Assembly: GCF_012911845.1 (NCBI RefSeq)
Contig: NZ_JAAXCU010000031.1
Span: 61,673 to 125,672, forward strand
Source of the DNA: Bacillus sp. RO2
Lineage (GTDB): Bacteria > Bacillota > Bacilli > Bacillales > Bacillaceae_I
Direction: 5' to 3'
Length of the DNA stretch: 64,000 bases
Translations under genes and position numbers: made by a program
Part shown: positions 7,756 through 15,915 of the stretch, piece by piece
Numbering within the stretch: the first letter of the stretch is position 1
Layout of the letters: each line of letters starts with the position of its first letter
Notes under the pieces: model-generated
The model's input: the letters and a program-made list of their open reading frames with translations, nothing else
Databases searched by the model: none
What the model was told of the DNA's origin: nothing

Positions 7756-8032
7756 ATTCTCTTCTCCCTTTCCAAACTTGAATTTCAACCTTATAACCCT
7801 GTTCCTGCATATCCTTAACCAACTTCTCCATCCGATCCTTCAATTTTTTCTTTTCCATCAATTGATCCAGCTCTTTCTTACATCGCTGGAACTCAATCAT
7901 CCAACGTTCACTTTCATCCAAGTTCTCTCGATACATTTCCATCCGCGCTCTGTTCAAGCAGCTGAAACAACATTCATATAGATTAATAGCTTGTCTTAAA
8001 TCGTTTGGGTGCACTTTTGTATGTAAGTTCAT
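7745..8032 (-). CDS. phage hypothetical helical protein, 95 aa
   Basis: 95 residues, almost entirely helical and rich in Lys, Glu and Arg, with probable coiled coil between residues 45 and 80 (KKELDQLMEKKKLKDRMEKL). Three cysteines lie in the N-terminal helix (CCFSC). It starts 4 bases inside the antirepressor gene's end with GAAGGTG upstream and overlaps the 46-residue gene at its own end. I do not recognise the family; it may be a partner of the antirepressor or simply an early-operon orphan. Confidence 0.65.
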   Translation of the reverse strand: MNLHTKVHPNDLRQAINLYECCFSCLNRARMEMYRENLDESERWMIEFQRCKKELDQLMEKKKLKDRMEKLVKDMQEQGYKVEIQVWKGRREYAN

Positions 8033-8817
8033 GATGTTGGCACCTTCACTTTCGTCAGAAACACGGCAAGGATACTATTAAATTTATACAGGCAGGCCAT
8101 GCGGACCATAACGTCAATTCCATTCACTTTTTGTTTTAAAGTTGATACTGCATATAGCTTGCCAGTTCGTTGGTAGTATTCAGCATTTAGCTTCCGCCTT
8201 TCATTCTCTACCCTCGCCTTTACATCGATACCGTGTTGCGCTTTCAATATGGAGTAAATGCTGTTGTAAACTTCGTTATGTCCTACCCTTGTCCAACGGG
8301 CATATTCATTTACGTTGTCTATCACTTTTCGGTGGTCTGGCACTGCCGTGAGATTGTGAGTAAGCGTATCAATCCCTGTTTCTTGCTGTCGGATTTTCTG
8401 ATCACGTTCTGCGTTTTCTCGTTCATTCTTCACCATTTGCTCTGCGTACTGCAGGAGCATTTCGGCTTGAGTTTTTGGTTGCGATTCTCGAAACTTCTTT
8501 TCTACCTCGATAAAGTATTTCCGGATGGCTCTGCCCATTTCATTGTTCTGAACCATGGCAATCTCTTTTCCAGTGTTAAGTGCCAACCAATAGTCATGTC
8601 TTAGGACGTTTTGACGTTCCCCTGTTTTGGTGACCGTTAAAATATAATCCTCACCTTCCAGAAAACCGTATTTATGGATTCTGTCCTTAATCCAAGTAGT
8701 AAAATCTTTTCCAATAACAAGTTGAGTATGAAGGTCTCTAGCATTCACTAACTTTTCTCCTATATCACTTTGGTAAACCGGAAAAAACTCATTCGCAATT
8801 ACTTTCAAATTCTCCAT
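8029..8817 (-). CDS. phage antirepressor (AntA/AntB plus ORF6C domains)
   Basis: 262-residue antirepressor. The N-terminal AntA/AntB-type domain (residues about 15-95) contains LVNARDLHTQLVIGKDFTTW and the pattern GRAIRKYFIEVEKKF. A coiled, Glu/Gln-rich linker follows (about 110-140). The C-terminal half is an ORF6C-type domain with DNVNEYARWTRVGHNEVYNS and a Tyr-rich segment. Such proteins bind or displace the prophage repressor and tip the switch to lytic growth. The ATG at 8817 lies 5 bases after AGAGGAG. It is the first sizeable gene after the cro-side small genes. Confidence 0.88.
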   Translation of the reverse strand: MENLKVIANEFFPVYQSDIGEKLVNARDLHTQLVIGKDFTTWIKDRIHKYGFLEGEDYILTVTKTGERQNVLRHDYWLALNTGKEIAMVQNNEMGRAIRKYFIEVEKKFRESQPKTQAEMLLQYAEQMVKNERENAERDQKIRQQETGIDTLTHNLTAVPDHRKVIDNVNEYARWTRVGHNEVYNSIYSILKAQHGIDVKARVENERRKLNAEYYQRTGKLYAVSTLKQKVNGIDVMVRMACLYKFNSILAVFLTKVKVPTS

Positions 8818-8958
8818 CGTCTCTCCTCTCTTCGACATTGCTTTGGCGCAAGGCGACAACAATATTTGTTCCTATTACATTCCGACTTTGTTCTCCACGA
8901 AGAACGGACAATTTTCGCCAGTAGGGCCGAAAAAAGTAGGGTGGTTAGCCCTGGTTAA

Positions 8959-9129
8959 TTAATTTTTAAAATCATATAAGGGATTTTCACGATCAATCGA
9001 CAGAATTATCGTTTCAAGTTCCAGCTTCACTTGCTCCAAGTCGATGTCCCCTGAATTAATTCCGGAGTAGATATCCACCAGTTGATTCTGTAGCTGGCGG
9101 ATTGTATAGACCAAGTGGTTTTCTAACAT
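8959..9129 (-). CDS. small phage hypothetical protein, 56 aa
   Basis: 56-codon acidic helical protein (MLENHLVYTIRQLQNQL at the start, LEQVKLELETIILSID later), preceded by CCAGGAGGCAAGGTC. It overlaps the 59-residue gene upstream by 7 bases. Between it and the antirepressor (8818-8958) no gene is seen. Function unknown; short two-helix proteins like this are common just after cro in temperate phages of Bacillus. Confidence 0.6.
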   Translation of the reverse strand: MLENHLVYTIRQLQNQLVDIYSGINSGDIDLEQVKLELETIILSIDRENPLYDFKN

Positions 9130-9302
9130 GACCTTGCCTCCTGGTACATCCGGATTTCTTCGTGCATTAGTTCTTTATAAGCCAGTAAACATTGGCCGCG
9201 GTATTTATAAAATCGTGGTTGCTTCTTAGAAGGATGGACAGCAGCTCGTTGTGCAACCTTACGAGTGTAATATTCAATCCGGTGAGTAACGTCTTTCTTC
9301 AT
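9123..9302 (-). CDS. small basic phage protein, 59 aa
   Basis: 59 residues, strongly basic (MKKDVTHRIEYYTRKVAQRA), ending in a helix with two Met and a Cys. GAGGGAGTAAAC precedes the ATG. The charge suggests nucleic-acid contact, but no known DNA-binding fold is evident. It overlaps the next small gene by 7 bases, which supports both. Confidence 0.6.
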   Translation of the reverse strand: MKKDVTHRIEYYTRKVAQRAAVHPSKKQPRFYKYRGQCLLAYKELMHEEIRMYQEARSC

Positions 9303-9371
9303 GTTTACTCCCTCATTTGGATAACCGATTTCTAAAATAATAAAATCCAGTATTTTAAAAGTGTGCGCCTC

Positions 9372-9548
9372 CTAATTTGTTGCTATGTTTTTCCCATTAT
9401 CTTTCTCTGCCTGCTTCCTTACTCTTTGTTCTTCTTCTCGTTTAGCAAGAATACGAGGAGCTGACGTTCTTGCGAGGAAAGCCCCTATTGCATTCCGTGT
9501 TTCATCACTAATGTTTGGTGGAATTACTTTTACTTCACTAGCCTTCAT
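9372..9548 (-). CDS. small phage hypothetical protein, 58 aa
   Basis: 58 residues, beginning MKASEVKVIPPNISDETRNA and ending in a charged helix (REEEQRVRKQAEKD). A very strong ribosome site (AAGGGAGGTG) lies 7 bases before the ATG. It follows the cro-like gene directly, so it is the second gene of the leftward early transcript. Function unknown. Confidence 0.6.
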   Translation of the reverse strand: MKASEVKVIPPNISDETRNAIGAFLARTSAPRILAKREEEQRVRKQAEKDNGKNIATN

Positions 9549-9564
9549 TTATTTCACCTCCCTT

Positions 9565-9789
9565 CTACGCAGTTTTTAATTTCCGAAAAAAATCGGATTG
9601 AGAACCAAAAAAAATATGCTCGACTGGTATCTTGTAAATGTCTTCAATTTTAACAAAGAAAGATCTTGGTACATTAGTTGAATCTTTCTCGTATTTAGCG
9701 AGTGTGTCCTTATTAATACCAAAAAGCTTTGCTGCTTCAATAAGCTTTAGTCCCGAATTCACTCTAGCTGCTCTCAAGGTAATTCTCAT
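9565..9789 (-). CDS. Cro-like XRE-family repressor
   Basis: 74-residue helix-turn-helix protein. The HTH (about residues 14-45) reads LKLIEAAKLFGINKDTLAKYEK, followed by the usual XRE tail (FFVKIEDIYKIPVEHIFFG). It is the first leftward gene after the divergent switch region, the place of cro in lambdoid phages. Presumably it binds the same 14-bp operators as CI and reduces cI expression. Start ATG lies 7 bases after AAGGAGGTG. Confidence 0.85.
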   Translation of the reverse strand: MRITLRAARVNSGLKLIEAAKLFGINKDTLAKYEKDSTNVPRSFFVKIEDIYKIPVEHIFFGSQSDFFRKLKTA

Positions 9790-9822
9790 ATTTTCACCTC
9801 CTTGTTATTTCGGTGTAGTTAT

Positions 9823-9851
9823 AGATTATCCGAAATAATTCGGAATGTCAA
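9823..9851 (-). promoter_or_regulatory. early leftward promoter (PR-like) with operator in the spacer
   Basis: On the minus strand TTGACA (9846-9851) and TAATCT (9823-9828) are separated by exactly 17 bases, a near-consensus sigma-A promoter. The whole spacer is filled by an operator copy, so a bound repressor would block RNA polymerase directly. A second operator abuts the -35 box. Confidence 0.85.
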
Positions 9852-9943
9852 CCGAGAAAATTCGGAATTATTGTAATAAAACTGCAAAATTTATGATTTT
9901 CGAATTTTTTCGGAAGTGTTCTTTACTTTCCGTTTTAATTCGG
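9830..9943. promoter_or_regulatory. four-copy phage repressor operator cluster
   Basis: Four 14-bp sites occur between the divergent cro and cI genes: CCGAAATAATTCGG (9830-9843), CCGAGAAAATTCGG (9852-9865), TCGAATTTTTTCGG (9900-9913) and CCGTTTTAATTCGG (9930-9943). The half-site is CCGAA with its complement TTCGG, separated by 4 bases. The outer two lie inside the spacers of the two promoters; the inner two flank them. This is the immunity region of the prophage. Confidence 0.85.
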
Positions 9944-9950
9944 ATATTAT
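9922..9950 (+). promoter_or_regulatory. repressor promoter (PRM-like) with operator in the spacer
   Basis: TTTACT (9922-9927) and TATTAT (9945-9950) are spaced by 17 bases, with operator 4 occupying the spacer. Transcription would begin about 20 bases before the cI ribosome site. The arrangement implies that CI or Cro turns off cI at this site. The -35 is weaker than that of the opposing promoter. Confidence 0.65.
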
Positions 9951-9975
9951 ATTATTTGGAAGGAGTTGTATAACT

Positions 9976-10638
9976 ATGATAGATAGAGACTTACCTCTTA
10001 AAAAAGAGATTGCAAATAATATTAAGAATTTGATGAAAGAGCGTGGTTGGACTCAATTGAAGCTTAGCGAACTGTCCGGAATCTCTAAAAGTACACTTTC
10101 AGATTACATAAATACAAAAACTCTAATTAATCCAGGTAACGTAGAAAAGTTATCAGCGGCTTTTAACGTTAATAAATCCGATATAGATCCTAGTTTTAAA
10201 ATCTCAACCATGATTAAAGAAAATGTTACACCATACAAAATTTCTGAGAAATCTGGTTTTGTAAGACTACCTATTGTGGGGTCAATAAGTTGTGGAGATG
10301 GAATTCTTAGATTTGAGGAAATTGAAGGTTATGAAGAAACCCCAAAATCCTGGTTAAACGGAGGGGAATATTTTTATTTGAGAGCAAAGGGCGATAGCAT
10401 GGTTAATGCCAGAATATTAGACGGTGATTTACTTTTAATAAGAAAACAACATGAAGTTGAGAACGGTGAGATTGCTGCAGTAAACATTGACGGTGATGCT
10501 GTGCTCAAAAGGGTTTATAAAGAAGGAGATTCTATTATTTTGCAAAGTGAGAATCCTAAATTCCCGCCTATAATTGTTAATTCAAATAAACAGATACAAA
10601 TTTTAGGGAAATTAAAAAGAACCGTAATTACTTTCTAG
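9976..10638 (+). CDS. CI-like repressor with S24 (LexA-type) autoprotease domain
   Basis: 220-residue prophage repressor. The N-terminal HTH is residues about 16-60 (MKERGWTQLKLSELSGISKS). The C-terminal S24 peptidase domain starts at the cleavage motif SCGDG (Cys106-Gly107), with catalytic Ser141 in KGDSMVNA and Lys178 in DAVLKRV. Such repressors cleave themselves when RecA is activated by DNA damage, so the prophage should be SOS-inducible. The ATG at 9976 follows GGAAGGAGTTGTATAACT; the longer frame would overlap operator 4 and the promoter. Confidence 0.92.
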   Translation: MIDRDLPLKKEIANNIKNLMKERGWTQLKLSELSGISKSTLSDYINTKTLINPGNVEKLSAAFNVNKSDIDPSFKISTMIKENVTPYKISEKSGFVRLPIVGSISCGDGILRFEEIEGYEETPKSWLNGGEYFYLRAKGDSMVNARILDGDLLLIRKQHEVENGEIAAVNIDGDAVLKRVYKEGDSIILQSENPKFPPIIVNSNKQIQILGKLKRTVITF

Positions 10639-10661
10639 TAGGCAATAGCCTACTTTTTTTT
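10637..10661 (+). terminator. rho-independent terminator after cI
   Basis: AGTAGGC/GCCTACT stem with a 4-base AATA loop, followed by eight T. It begins within the cI stop region and separates cI from the integrase gene. Confidence 0.85.
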
Positions 10662-10680
10662 GTAGAGGAGGTCAACTAAT

Positions 10681-12081
10681 ATGACAGTAGCAATTTACAT
10701 AAGAGTAAGTACCGAAGAACAAGTAAAAGAAGGTTTCTCTATATCGGCTCAACGAGAGAAGCTAACAGCTTATTGTAAGTCCCAGGATTGGAATGACTTT
10801 AAATTTTATATAGATGAGGGGATATCAGCCAAGAGTACAGACCGCCCTCAATTAAAAACTATGCTAGAGCATATTAATCAAGGGATTATTAACACTGTAC
10901 TTGTTTATAGGTTAGATAGATTGACAAGGTCTGTTCAGGACTTATATGTACTATTGGATGAGTTTCAACGGAACAGTTGCACCTTTAAGTCAGCAACTGA
11001 AATATTTGATACAACTACTGCAATGGGTAGAATGTTTATAACTATAGTGGCAGCTCTCGCTCAATGGGAAAGAGAAAACTTAGGTGAGAGGGTAAGAATG
11101 GGACAAATCGAAAAAGCAAGGCAGGGTCAATACAGTGCAAAGGCACCCTTCGGTTATTATAAGAACGATAACAGGTTAGTAAAAGACCCTAACGAATCTC
11201 AAGTTGTTCTTAACATCATCAGACTGGTGAAGGAAGGTTGCACTATCAGAAAGATAGCGCATCATTTGGATGATACCTATCCCCCTATCAGGGGTTATAA
11301 GTGGCATATAAGGACTATTTTAGACATCTTACATAATCCCGCTTTATACGGTGCTACTAGGTGGAAAGATGAAATTATTGAGGGTACACATTTTGGCATC
11401 GTAACCAAAGAAGAGTTTGAAAATTTACAAAAGTTACTTCACGACAGACAGAATTTCAAAAAAAGGGAAACTTATTCAATCTTCATTTTTCAAATGAAAA
11501 TTGAATGTCCAACGTGTGGGAGCCGCCTTACTAGCGAAAGGTCAAAGTATAAACGAAAAAGAGATAATGCGATTGTGGAAAGTAATCATTATCGATGCCA
11601 GGTATGCACCCTAAACAAAAGGAAGTCTATTGGAATAAGCGAGAAGAAATTTGAAAAAGCATTCTTGGAGTATCTTAAAAACGAGGGTTTTAATTTTCAG
11701 CCAAATGAAGTGGAAAAGCATGATGATAATCAAGCGGACCTATTAAAAAGAATAAAGCAAGTAGAGCAACAAAGAGCAAAATACCAAAAGGCTTGGGCTA
11801 ACGGTTGGGTGACAGATGAAGAGTTTTCTCAGCATATGAGCGATACCATGAAAGAGTTAAAATTATTACAAGATGAATTGAAAGAGGCTAACGGATTTAA
11901 GCATAACGTCAATGTGTATGAACCAGAGGTTATTAGAGATATTGTAAAGAATCTCAATGAGAACTGGCAGTTTTTAACCCCTAAAGAAAAGAGAGAGCTA
12001 GTTCAATCTTTTGTGGAGAAAATACAATTCACCATATCAGAAGAACGAAAAGCCTTGGTATCTCTCGTTTCATTTTATTAG
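10681..12081 (+). CDS. int: large serine recombinase (prophage integrase)
   Basis: 466-residue serine integrase. The catalytic domain begins AIYIRVSTEEQ with the nucleophile Ser10, followed by GFSISAQREKL and YRLDRLTRS. The recombinase domain follows (AKAPFGYYKNDNRLV to NPALYGATRW), then a zinc ribbon (CPTCGSRL...CQVC, about residues 278-310), and a coiled-coil C-terminus. It would catalyse insertion and excision between short attP and attB sites without supercoiling. The gene ends 12 bases before the radC remnant, the usual arrangement for an integrase beside its own att site. GAGGAGG precedes the ATG. Confidence 0.93.
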   Translation: MTVAIYIRVSTEEQVKEGFSISAQREKLTAYCKSQDWNDFKFYIDEGISAKSTDRPQLKTMLEHINQGIINTVLVYRLDRLTRSVQDLYVLLDEFQRNSCTFKSATEIFDTTTAMGRMFITIVAALAQWERENLGERVRMGQIEKARQGQYSAKAPFGYYKNDNRLVKDPNESQVVLNIIRLVKEGCTIRKIAHHLDDTYPPIRGYKWHIRTILDILHNPALYGATRWKDEIIEGTHFGIVTKEEFENLQKLLHDRQNFKKRETYSIFIFQMKIECPTCGSRLTSERSKYKRKRDNAIVESNHYRCQVCTLNKRKSIGISEKKFEKAFLEYLKNEGFNFQPNEVEKHDDNQADLLKRIKQVEQQRAKYQKAWANGWVTDEEFSQHMSDTMKELKLLQDELKEANGFKHNVNVYEPEVIRDIVKNLNENWQFLTPKEKRELVQSFVEKIQFTISEERKALVSLVSFY

Positions 12082-12084
12082 TAT

Positions 12085-12112
12085 TAATGTTACTTATACA
12101 CAGACAAAATGT
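12085..12112. other. prophage-chromosome junction (att site) in radC
   Basis: RadC coding sequence, read leftward, is normal down to the codons for EHFVC and then meets a stop two codons later, just before the integrase gene. The recombination crossover therefore lies close to the stretch TACACAGACAAAATG. Serine integrases use a 2-bp core, so no long duplication is expected; the exact core cannot be fixed from one end. Confidence 0.75.
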
Positions 12113-12504
12113 TCTTGTGATAAAAAGCGCATATCTTCCATGACAAAATTCGCTGCATCTTCAGGCGACCGGATGACATACCTGTCCTCATATTGCAGCC
12201 GGTGAATTCTTCTCCCAAGCTCCACCGCTGCCATTAATTGGACAGCCTTTACCTTCCCAATACCTTTTGTGTCCGTAATCTCTTCAATAGAAGCGTCTTT
12301 TAACAATCGCAGCCCTTCAAAGTTCACCAACAACTTGTTTGCAAGCTGCAGAACCGATTCCTCTTTGGATCCTGTTCTAAGAAGAATTGCAAGTAGCTCA
12401 TGATTAGACAGACTTTTTGGTCCATCCTGGATCATTCTCTCTCTTGGACGTTGATCTTCAGGGTAATCTTTAATCATCAGTGCGGTGGATTTAGTGGATT
12501 CCAA
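12094..12504 (-). pseudogene. radC: radC, N-terminal part, interrupted by prophage
   Basis: 136 residues of the RadC/YsxA DNA-repair-associated protein. The helix-hairpin-helix region is intact (LSNHELLAILLRTGSKEES, then ITDTKGIGKVKAVQLMAA), but the protein stops right after FLSQEHFVC. The JAB1/MPN-like metal-binding domain with its HxH...D motif is missing. It should lie beyond the left end of the prophage. Start is the TTG at 12504, 8 bases after AAGGAGG. Precise excision would restore the gene. RadC has no proven essential role, which may be why the site is tolerated. Confidence 0.92.
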
Positions 12505-12549
12505 TACATTTTCCTCCTTAAGTAAATGGAGGGTCATGCTACGGTCATT

Positions 12550-13107
12550 TTATCGAAAACTTTTCAATTCACGAACCGTTCTTGAAAGCGGAAGCCCCAC
12601 AATAGAAAAGTAATCTCCTTTAATTTCTTTTACAAAAAGAGCTCCTACTTCTTGAATACCATAGGAACCTGCCTTGTCCATCGGTTCTCCTGATTGAATA
12701 TAGAAATCAATATCCTCATCCGTCAGGTCCCAAAACGTAACAGATGTTTTTTCATAAAAAGTTACTTCTTTTTCCTTACTGAGAATAGCCACTCCACTGA
12801 TGACATGATGGGTAGTCCCACTTAATGTTCTTAAGGTATCTCTTGCTTCTTCTTCACTTTCCGGTTTTCCAAGAACCTTATCACCAAGGACGACAATCGT
12901 ATCAGAGCCGATCACAACAGCTTCTTGATTTTCTTGGAACACACTTTTGGATTTTTGATAGGCAAGAGTAGTGGCGATGTCTTCTGGTGTTAATTCTGGG
13001 TCAAAAGTTTCTTCGATATTGCTGACCTTCACTGTAAATGGGAGATGTACTTGTTGAAGAAGTTCCTTTCTTCTGGGGGATCCTGAGGCTAATATAAGAG
13101 GTTTCAT
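12550..13107 (-). CDS. maf: Maf nucleoside triphosphate pyrophosphatase
   Basis: 185-residue Maf-family house-cleaning enzyme that hydrolyses non-canonical or pyrimidine nucleoside triphosphates (dTTP/UTP class) and affects septation. The hallmark start LILASGSPRRKELL is present. Later come VIGSDTIVVLGDKVLGKP and the end LSGTTHHVISGV...YFSIVGLPLSRT. It lies directly upstream of radC as in B. subtilis. GGAAGGTGATAAATC precedes the ATG. Confidence 0.95.
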   Translation of the reverse strand: MKPLILASGSPRRKELLQQVHLPFTVKVSNIEETFDPELTPEDIATTLAYQKSKSVFQENQEAVVIGSDTIVVLGDKVLGKPESEEEARDTLRTLSGTTHHVISGVAILSKEKEVTFYEKTSVTFWDLTDEDIDFYIQSGEPMDKAGSYGIQEVGALFVKEIKGDYFSIVGLPLSRTVRELKSFR

Positions 13108-13224
13108 GATTTATCACCTTCCGCAAATAGTTAGAAATTTCGAGAGATACAGGTTAATCCTATCATAAACAAACTTGTAAGAACAAATATCTTATAGCGT
13201 TTTGGAAAGATTGTTTTTTGGACA

Positions 13225-13259
13225 GAAAAAACGCCTCAAAAATTGGTTTTTGAGGCGTT
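13225..13259 (-). terminator. terminator after spoIIB
   Basis: A perfect 13-bp stem (AACGCCTCAAAAA with its complement) with a TTGG loop, followed on the minus strand by a run of six T. It ends the spoIIB transcript ahead of maf. Confidence 0.9.
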
Positions 13260-13270
13260 GAATCTACTTT

Positions 13271-14389
13271 TTAATATAGAAACGCGGTTGCGTCTAATAG
13301 TTTTTGTTGGGCGTTCCATAGTGTTTCTGCGTTATTGGATTCCTGGTATGACTTGATGTCTTCAAAGGCGCCGGCAAGTGATGATTTCCAGCCTTTTGTT
13401 GCGTCTGTTAGTTCTGCCTCTTTAATGGCTGCTACCTTATTAAAGGAAGCATTTAGACTTTCTGCTGTTCCGCTGTCTAGCGAGCCGCCTTGTAAAAGTA
13501 GTGCAGTTGCCACCGTTAATTGATTGTACAGCACTTGACCTTCTTGCAGTAACAGTGTGTCCTGTTCGGTAAGGGAGTCCATTGTTTTTTCTGAAAGAGT
13601 CAGGTCTTTTGCAAAAGGTTCAAAGCCTTTAGCCTGGACCCCCGTTGCAATTTGTTTCATTCCCTCTACACTGTGTCCTACCGCCATCCATACAAAAGTA
13701 GGTTCAGATCCAACAGCAACTGCGGGGAAACCGGCAGCTTTCAATCTGGCCATTTCTGCATTTGCACCATCCATTGTGGAGAAAGCACCAGCTTGAAGAA
13801 CAGATATACTTTGAGCAGGGATTGTCGCAGTTCCATCTCCATTGACTACAGACGGACTCTCGGGTGTTTTAGTTGTGTCTGTTGTAGGAGGAGCAGCTGT
13901 AGGTATAGAAGGATTCACTGGTGATTCTGACATGTTCATGACGCCAAGAATGAGAAAGCCAAGGCAAGTACCGATTCCGATAGCCATACCAATGGATACT
14001 AGTAACTGTTTGGAGAAGGATGGAGGGATCAATTTTTTCTTTTTTCCAAATGGGGCTGGACGCACTTTCGATCCTTTTCCTTTTTCCTTATTAAGTTGGC
14101 GGAGATCTTCAATATAAGAGGGCTTAGTTGAAATATCTTTACTGTCTTTAGTTGGTGTTGGTGTTTCTTTTGGTAGAACCCATTCAAATTCTTCTTCCTT
14201 TTTCTCTGCTGCCGCAGCGGATTCATCCACAATGATAATCGGCAATTCCTCTTCTGTGAGATCTTCCTTTACCGGAACCTCTTTTTGTTGAGGTTGGACA
14301 CTTTCCTTTCTGTTCTTTTTCTTCTTTTTGCCGTGGCCGGATGAACTTTCTTTCCCGTTAATTTTTATTTTCAATTGGTGATTGTCCAC
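13271..14389 (-). CDS. spoIIB: SpoIIB-like SPOR-domain sporulation protein
   Basis: 372-residue membrane protein that in B. subtilis helps engulfment and septal peptidoglycan thinning. The long cytoplasmic N-terminus is Lys/Glu rich with poly-Lys stretches. One membrane helix (about residues 125-150, SKQLLVSIGMAIGIGTCLGF) follows, then a Pro/Thr-rich linker and a SPOR domain (ISVLQAGAFSTMDGANAEMA). The last 130 residues are helical. Position between comC/pilD and maf matches B. subtilis spoIIB. The GTG at 14389, 8 bases after GGAGG, is preferred over the upstream ATG. Confidence 0.85.
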   Translation of the reverse strand: MDNHQLKIKINGKESSSGHGKKKKKNRKESVQPQQKEVPVKEDLTEEELPIIIVDESAAAAEKKEEEFEWVLPKETPTPTKDSKDISTKPSYIEDLRQLNKEKGKGSKVRPAPFGKKKKLIPPSFSKQLLVSIGMAIGIGTCLGFLILGVMNMSESPVNPSIPTAAPPTTDTTKTPESPSVVNGDGTATIPAQSISVLQAGAFSTMDGANAEMARLKAAGFPAVAVGSEPTFVWMAVGHSVEGMKQIATGVQAKGFEPFAKDLTLSEKTMDSLTEQDTLLLQEGQVLYNQLTVATALLLQGGSLDSGTAESLNASFNKVAAIKEAELTDATKGWKSSLAGAFEDIKSYQESNNAETLWNAQQKLLDATAFLY

Positions 14390-14457
14390 TTTTCCCACCT
14401 CCGTGTACATTTGACAATTTTTGTCTTGGTCAGATTTGTTTCATCCTATCATAGGCC

Positions 14458-14493
14458 ATAAAAAAAAGAACAAGACTTTTGTCGTCTTGTCCT
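14458..14493 (-). terminator. terminator after the pil operon
   Basis: ACAAGAC/GTCTTGT stem with a 7-base loop followed on the minus strand by TCTTTTTTTT, just after pilO. spoIIB therefore probably has its own promoter downstream of it. Confidence 0.8.
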
Positions 14494-14554
14494 AATTCTT
14501 TTCCGACACTTTCTTTGACGGAGTTACTATTTCGACCATTTCCACGGAAATAAT

Positions 14555-15265
14555 TTAATCATTGTCGATAAATGGATTAATTCGGTTAGCAGGTTCAGGG
14601 ACTGACAAAGGAGGCAGCTCCTCGATTAAATCATCCAACTCAGGGTGATAGAAGGCTGTAAGCGTAACAGAATAAGTTAATGGTTGCAGTTCCTGATCTG
14701 TTGATGTGACTTCTGGCAGACCGGTGAAACTCACCGATTCAATCTGGGTAATTCTAGTTAAACTCTCTAAAGAACTAAGAAAGGAGGACAGGTCTTCATA
14801 TACTTCCGATTCGACGGACAAGTTGACTGTTACTTTTTTCAACCCTTCCGGAAGATATGCCTCTTCTTCTACTGTCTCGTCCTCGTCATCATGCATCGTC
14901 TCATACTCTTCTAAAGTAGTAGAAGCAGGAACAAATTCCCCTTCTCCAAAAGACATATTTACAATAGTACTCTCAGATAACACTTCTGCTTTTTCCAATT
15001 CTAAAATGAGTTGTTCTAGAAAAGGAGTAACAGGAATTTTTCGTTGCAGTTCAACTGTTGTATTTCCATTTGCCTGCGCAGTTTCTTCTTGTTGTTCCAG
15101 GACTTGAATAAGCTGCTCTTCAATTGCTTTTTCCTGTTGAAGTTGTTCAGCTCGTACTTCCTTTGGTGCATAGGATAAATAATAGAAGCCTGCAATGCCC
15201 AATACAATAAGGAGAACACAGGAACTAAGAAGAACATAATGTTTGCGTTCTAGTTCAATCATCAT
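14555..15265 (-). CDS. pilO: PilO-like pilus alignment protein
   Basis: 236-residue bitopic membrane protein. A short cytoplasmic stretch is followed by one helix (YVLLSSCVLLIVLGIAGFYY), a coiled coil (about 35-75, RAEQLQQEKAIEEQLIQVLE) and a ferredoxin-like periplasmic-side domain (KVTVNLSVESEVYEDLSSFL). This is the PilO layout. PilO pairs with PilN and connects PilM to the pilus machine. The start overlaps the pilN stop (ATGATGA). The sequence is divergent and very acidic, so assignment rests on architecture plus the pilM-pilN-pilO order. Confidence 0.85.
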   Translation of the reverse strand: MMIELERKHYVLLSSCVLLIVLGIAGFYYLSYAPKEVRAEQLQQEKAIEEQLIQVLEQQEETAQANGNTTVELQRKIPVTPFLEQLILELEKAEVLSESTIVNMSFGEGEFVPASTTLEEYETMHDDEDETVEEEAYLPEGLKKVTVNLSVESEVYEDLSSFLSSLESLTRITQIESVSFTGLPEVTSTDQELQPLTYSVTLTAFYHPELDDLIEELPPLSVPEPANRINPFIDND

Positions 15266-15915
15266 AGATCTTCTCCTCCGTCCTCGTCCGTTTCTGTATC
15301 AGTTTCAGTTTCCGCGCCATCCTCTGTTTCGTCCTCTTCTAATTCATCCATTGCTTGAAATGCAGTTCGGTCAAACCCAAGAGTGAATTGACCAACATAT
15401 CTAGGCAGTACATCCACCGCTTCTTCTTCGCCTACTTCAACTGTAGAAATAGAAGAAAGGTCAATCGAGTGATATTGAGGTGACTCATTTAAGTGATAGA
15501 GAAAATATGCTGCATCTTTTGACTCGTCAAACTGAACGGAAAGATTTAATAGTCCTGTTTCATCATAAGAAAAGCTTTGGATGAATCCGCGTTCTGGTAG
15601 CAACCTGATCAAGTCCTGCATGACCGGAACCATTTCAAGAGGATACTCTTCTGCCCAAGCTACCGTGTCTTCTAGACGCTGTGCCGAGGAAGAATTTTGA
15701 GGGCGGTTCATTGCCTCTTCTTTTGCAATTCTAAATTGCTGAGTCATCTCAAGATCCTGTTCCGCCGTCTCCACATCATTATTCACCATATTAGAAAAAG
15801 TAAAAAGAATGATTGCCACAAACAATAGGAAAAAGGCACAAATGCCATACACAAGAGGTGTGGTGATATTTCGTGATTTTCTCTTTGGTAATAAGTCGAT
15901 ATCAACTAGCATCAT
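15262..15915 (-). CDS. pilN: PilN-like pilus assembly protein
   Basis: 217 residues. The start VDIDLLPKRKS is the conserved PilN N-terminal segment (consensus INLLP) that docks into PilM. A membrane helix follows (residues about 20-42), then a coiled coil and a ferredoxin-like domain. An extremely acidic C-terminal tail, mostly Glu, Asp and Thr, is unusual in length. It overlaps pilM by 4 bases and pilO by 4 bases, so the three are translated together. Confidence 0.88.
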   Translation of the reverse strand: MMLVDIDLLPKRKSRNITTPLVYGICAFFLLFVAIILFTFSNMVNNDVETAEQDLEMTQQFRIAKEEAMNRPQNSSSAQRLEDTVAWAEEYPLEMVPVMQDLIRLLPERGFIQSFSYDETGLLNLSVQFDESKDAAYFLYHLNESPQYHSIDLSSISTVEVGEEEAVDVLPRYVGQFTLGFDRTAFQAMDELEEDETEDGAETETDTETDEDGGEDL

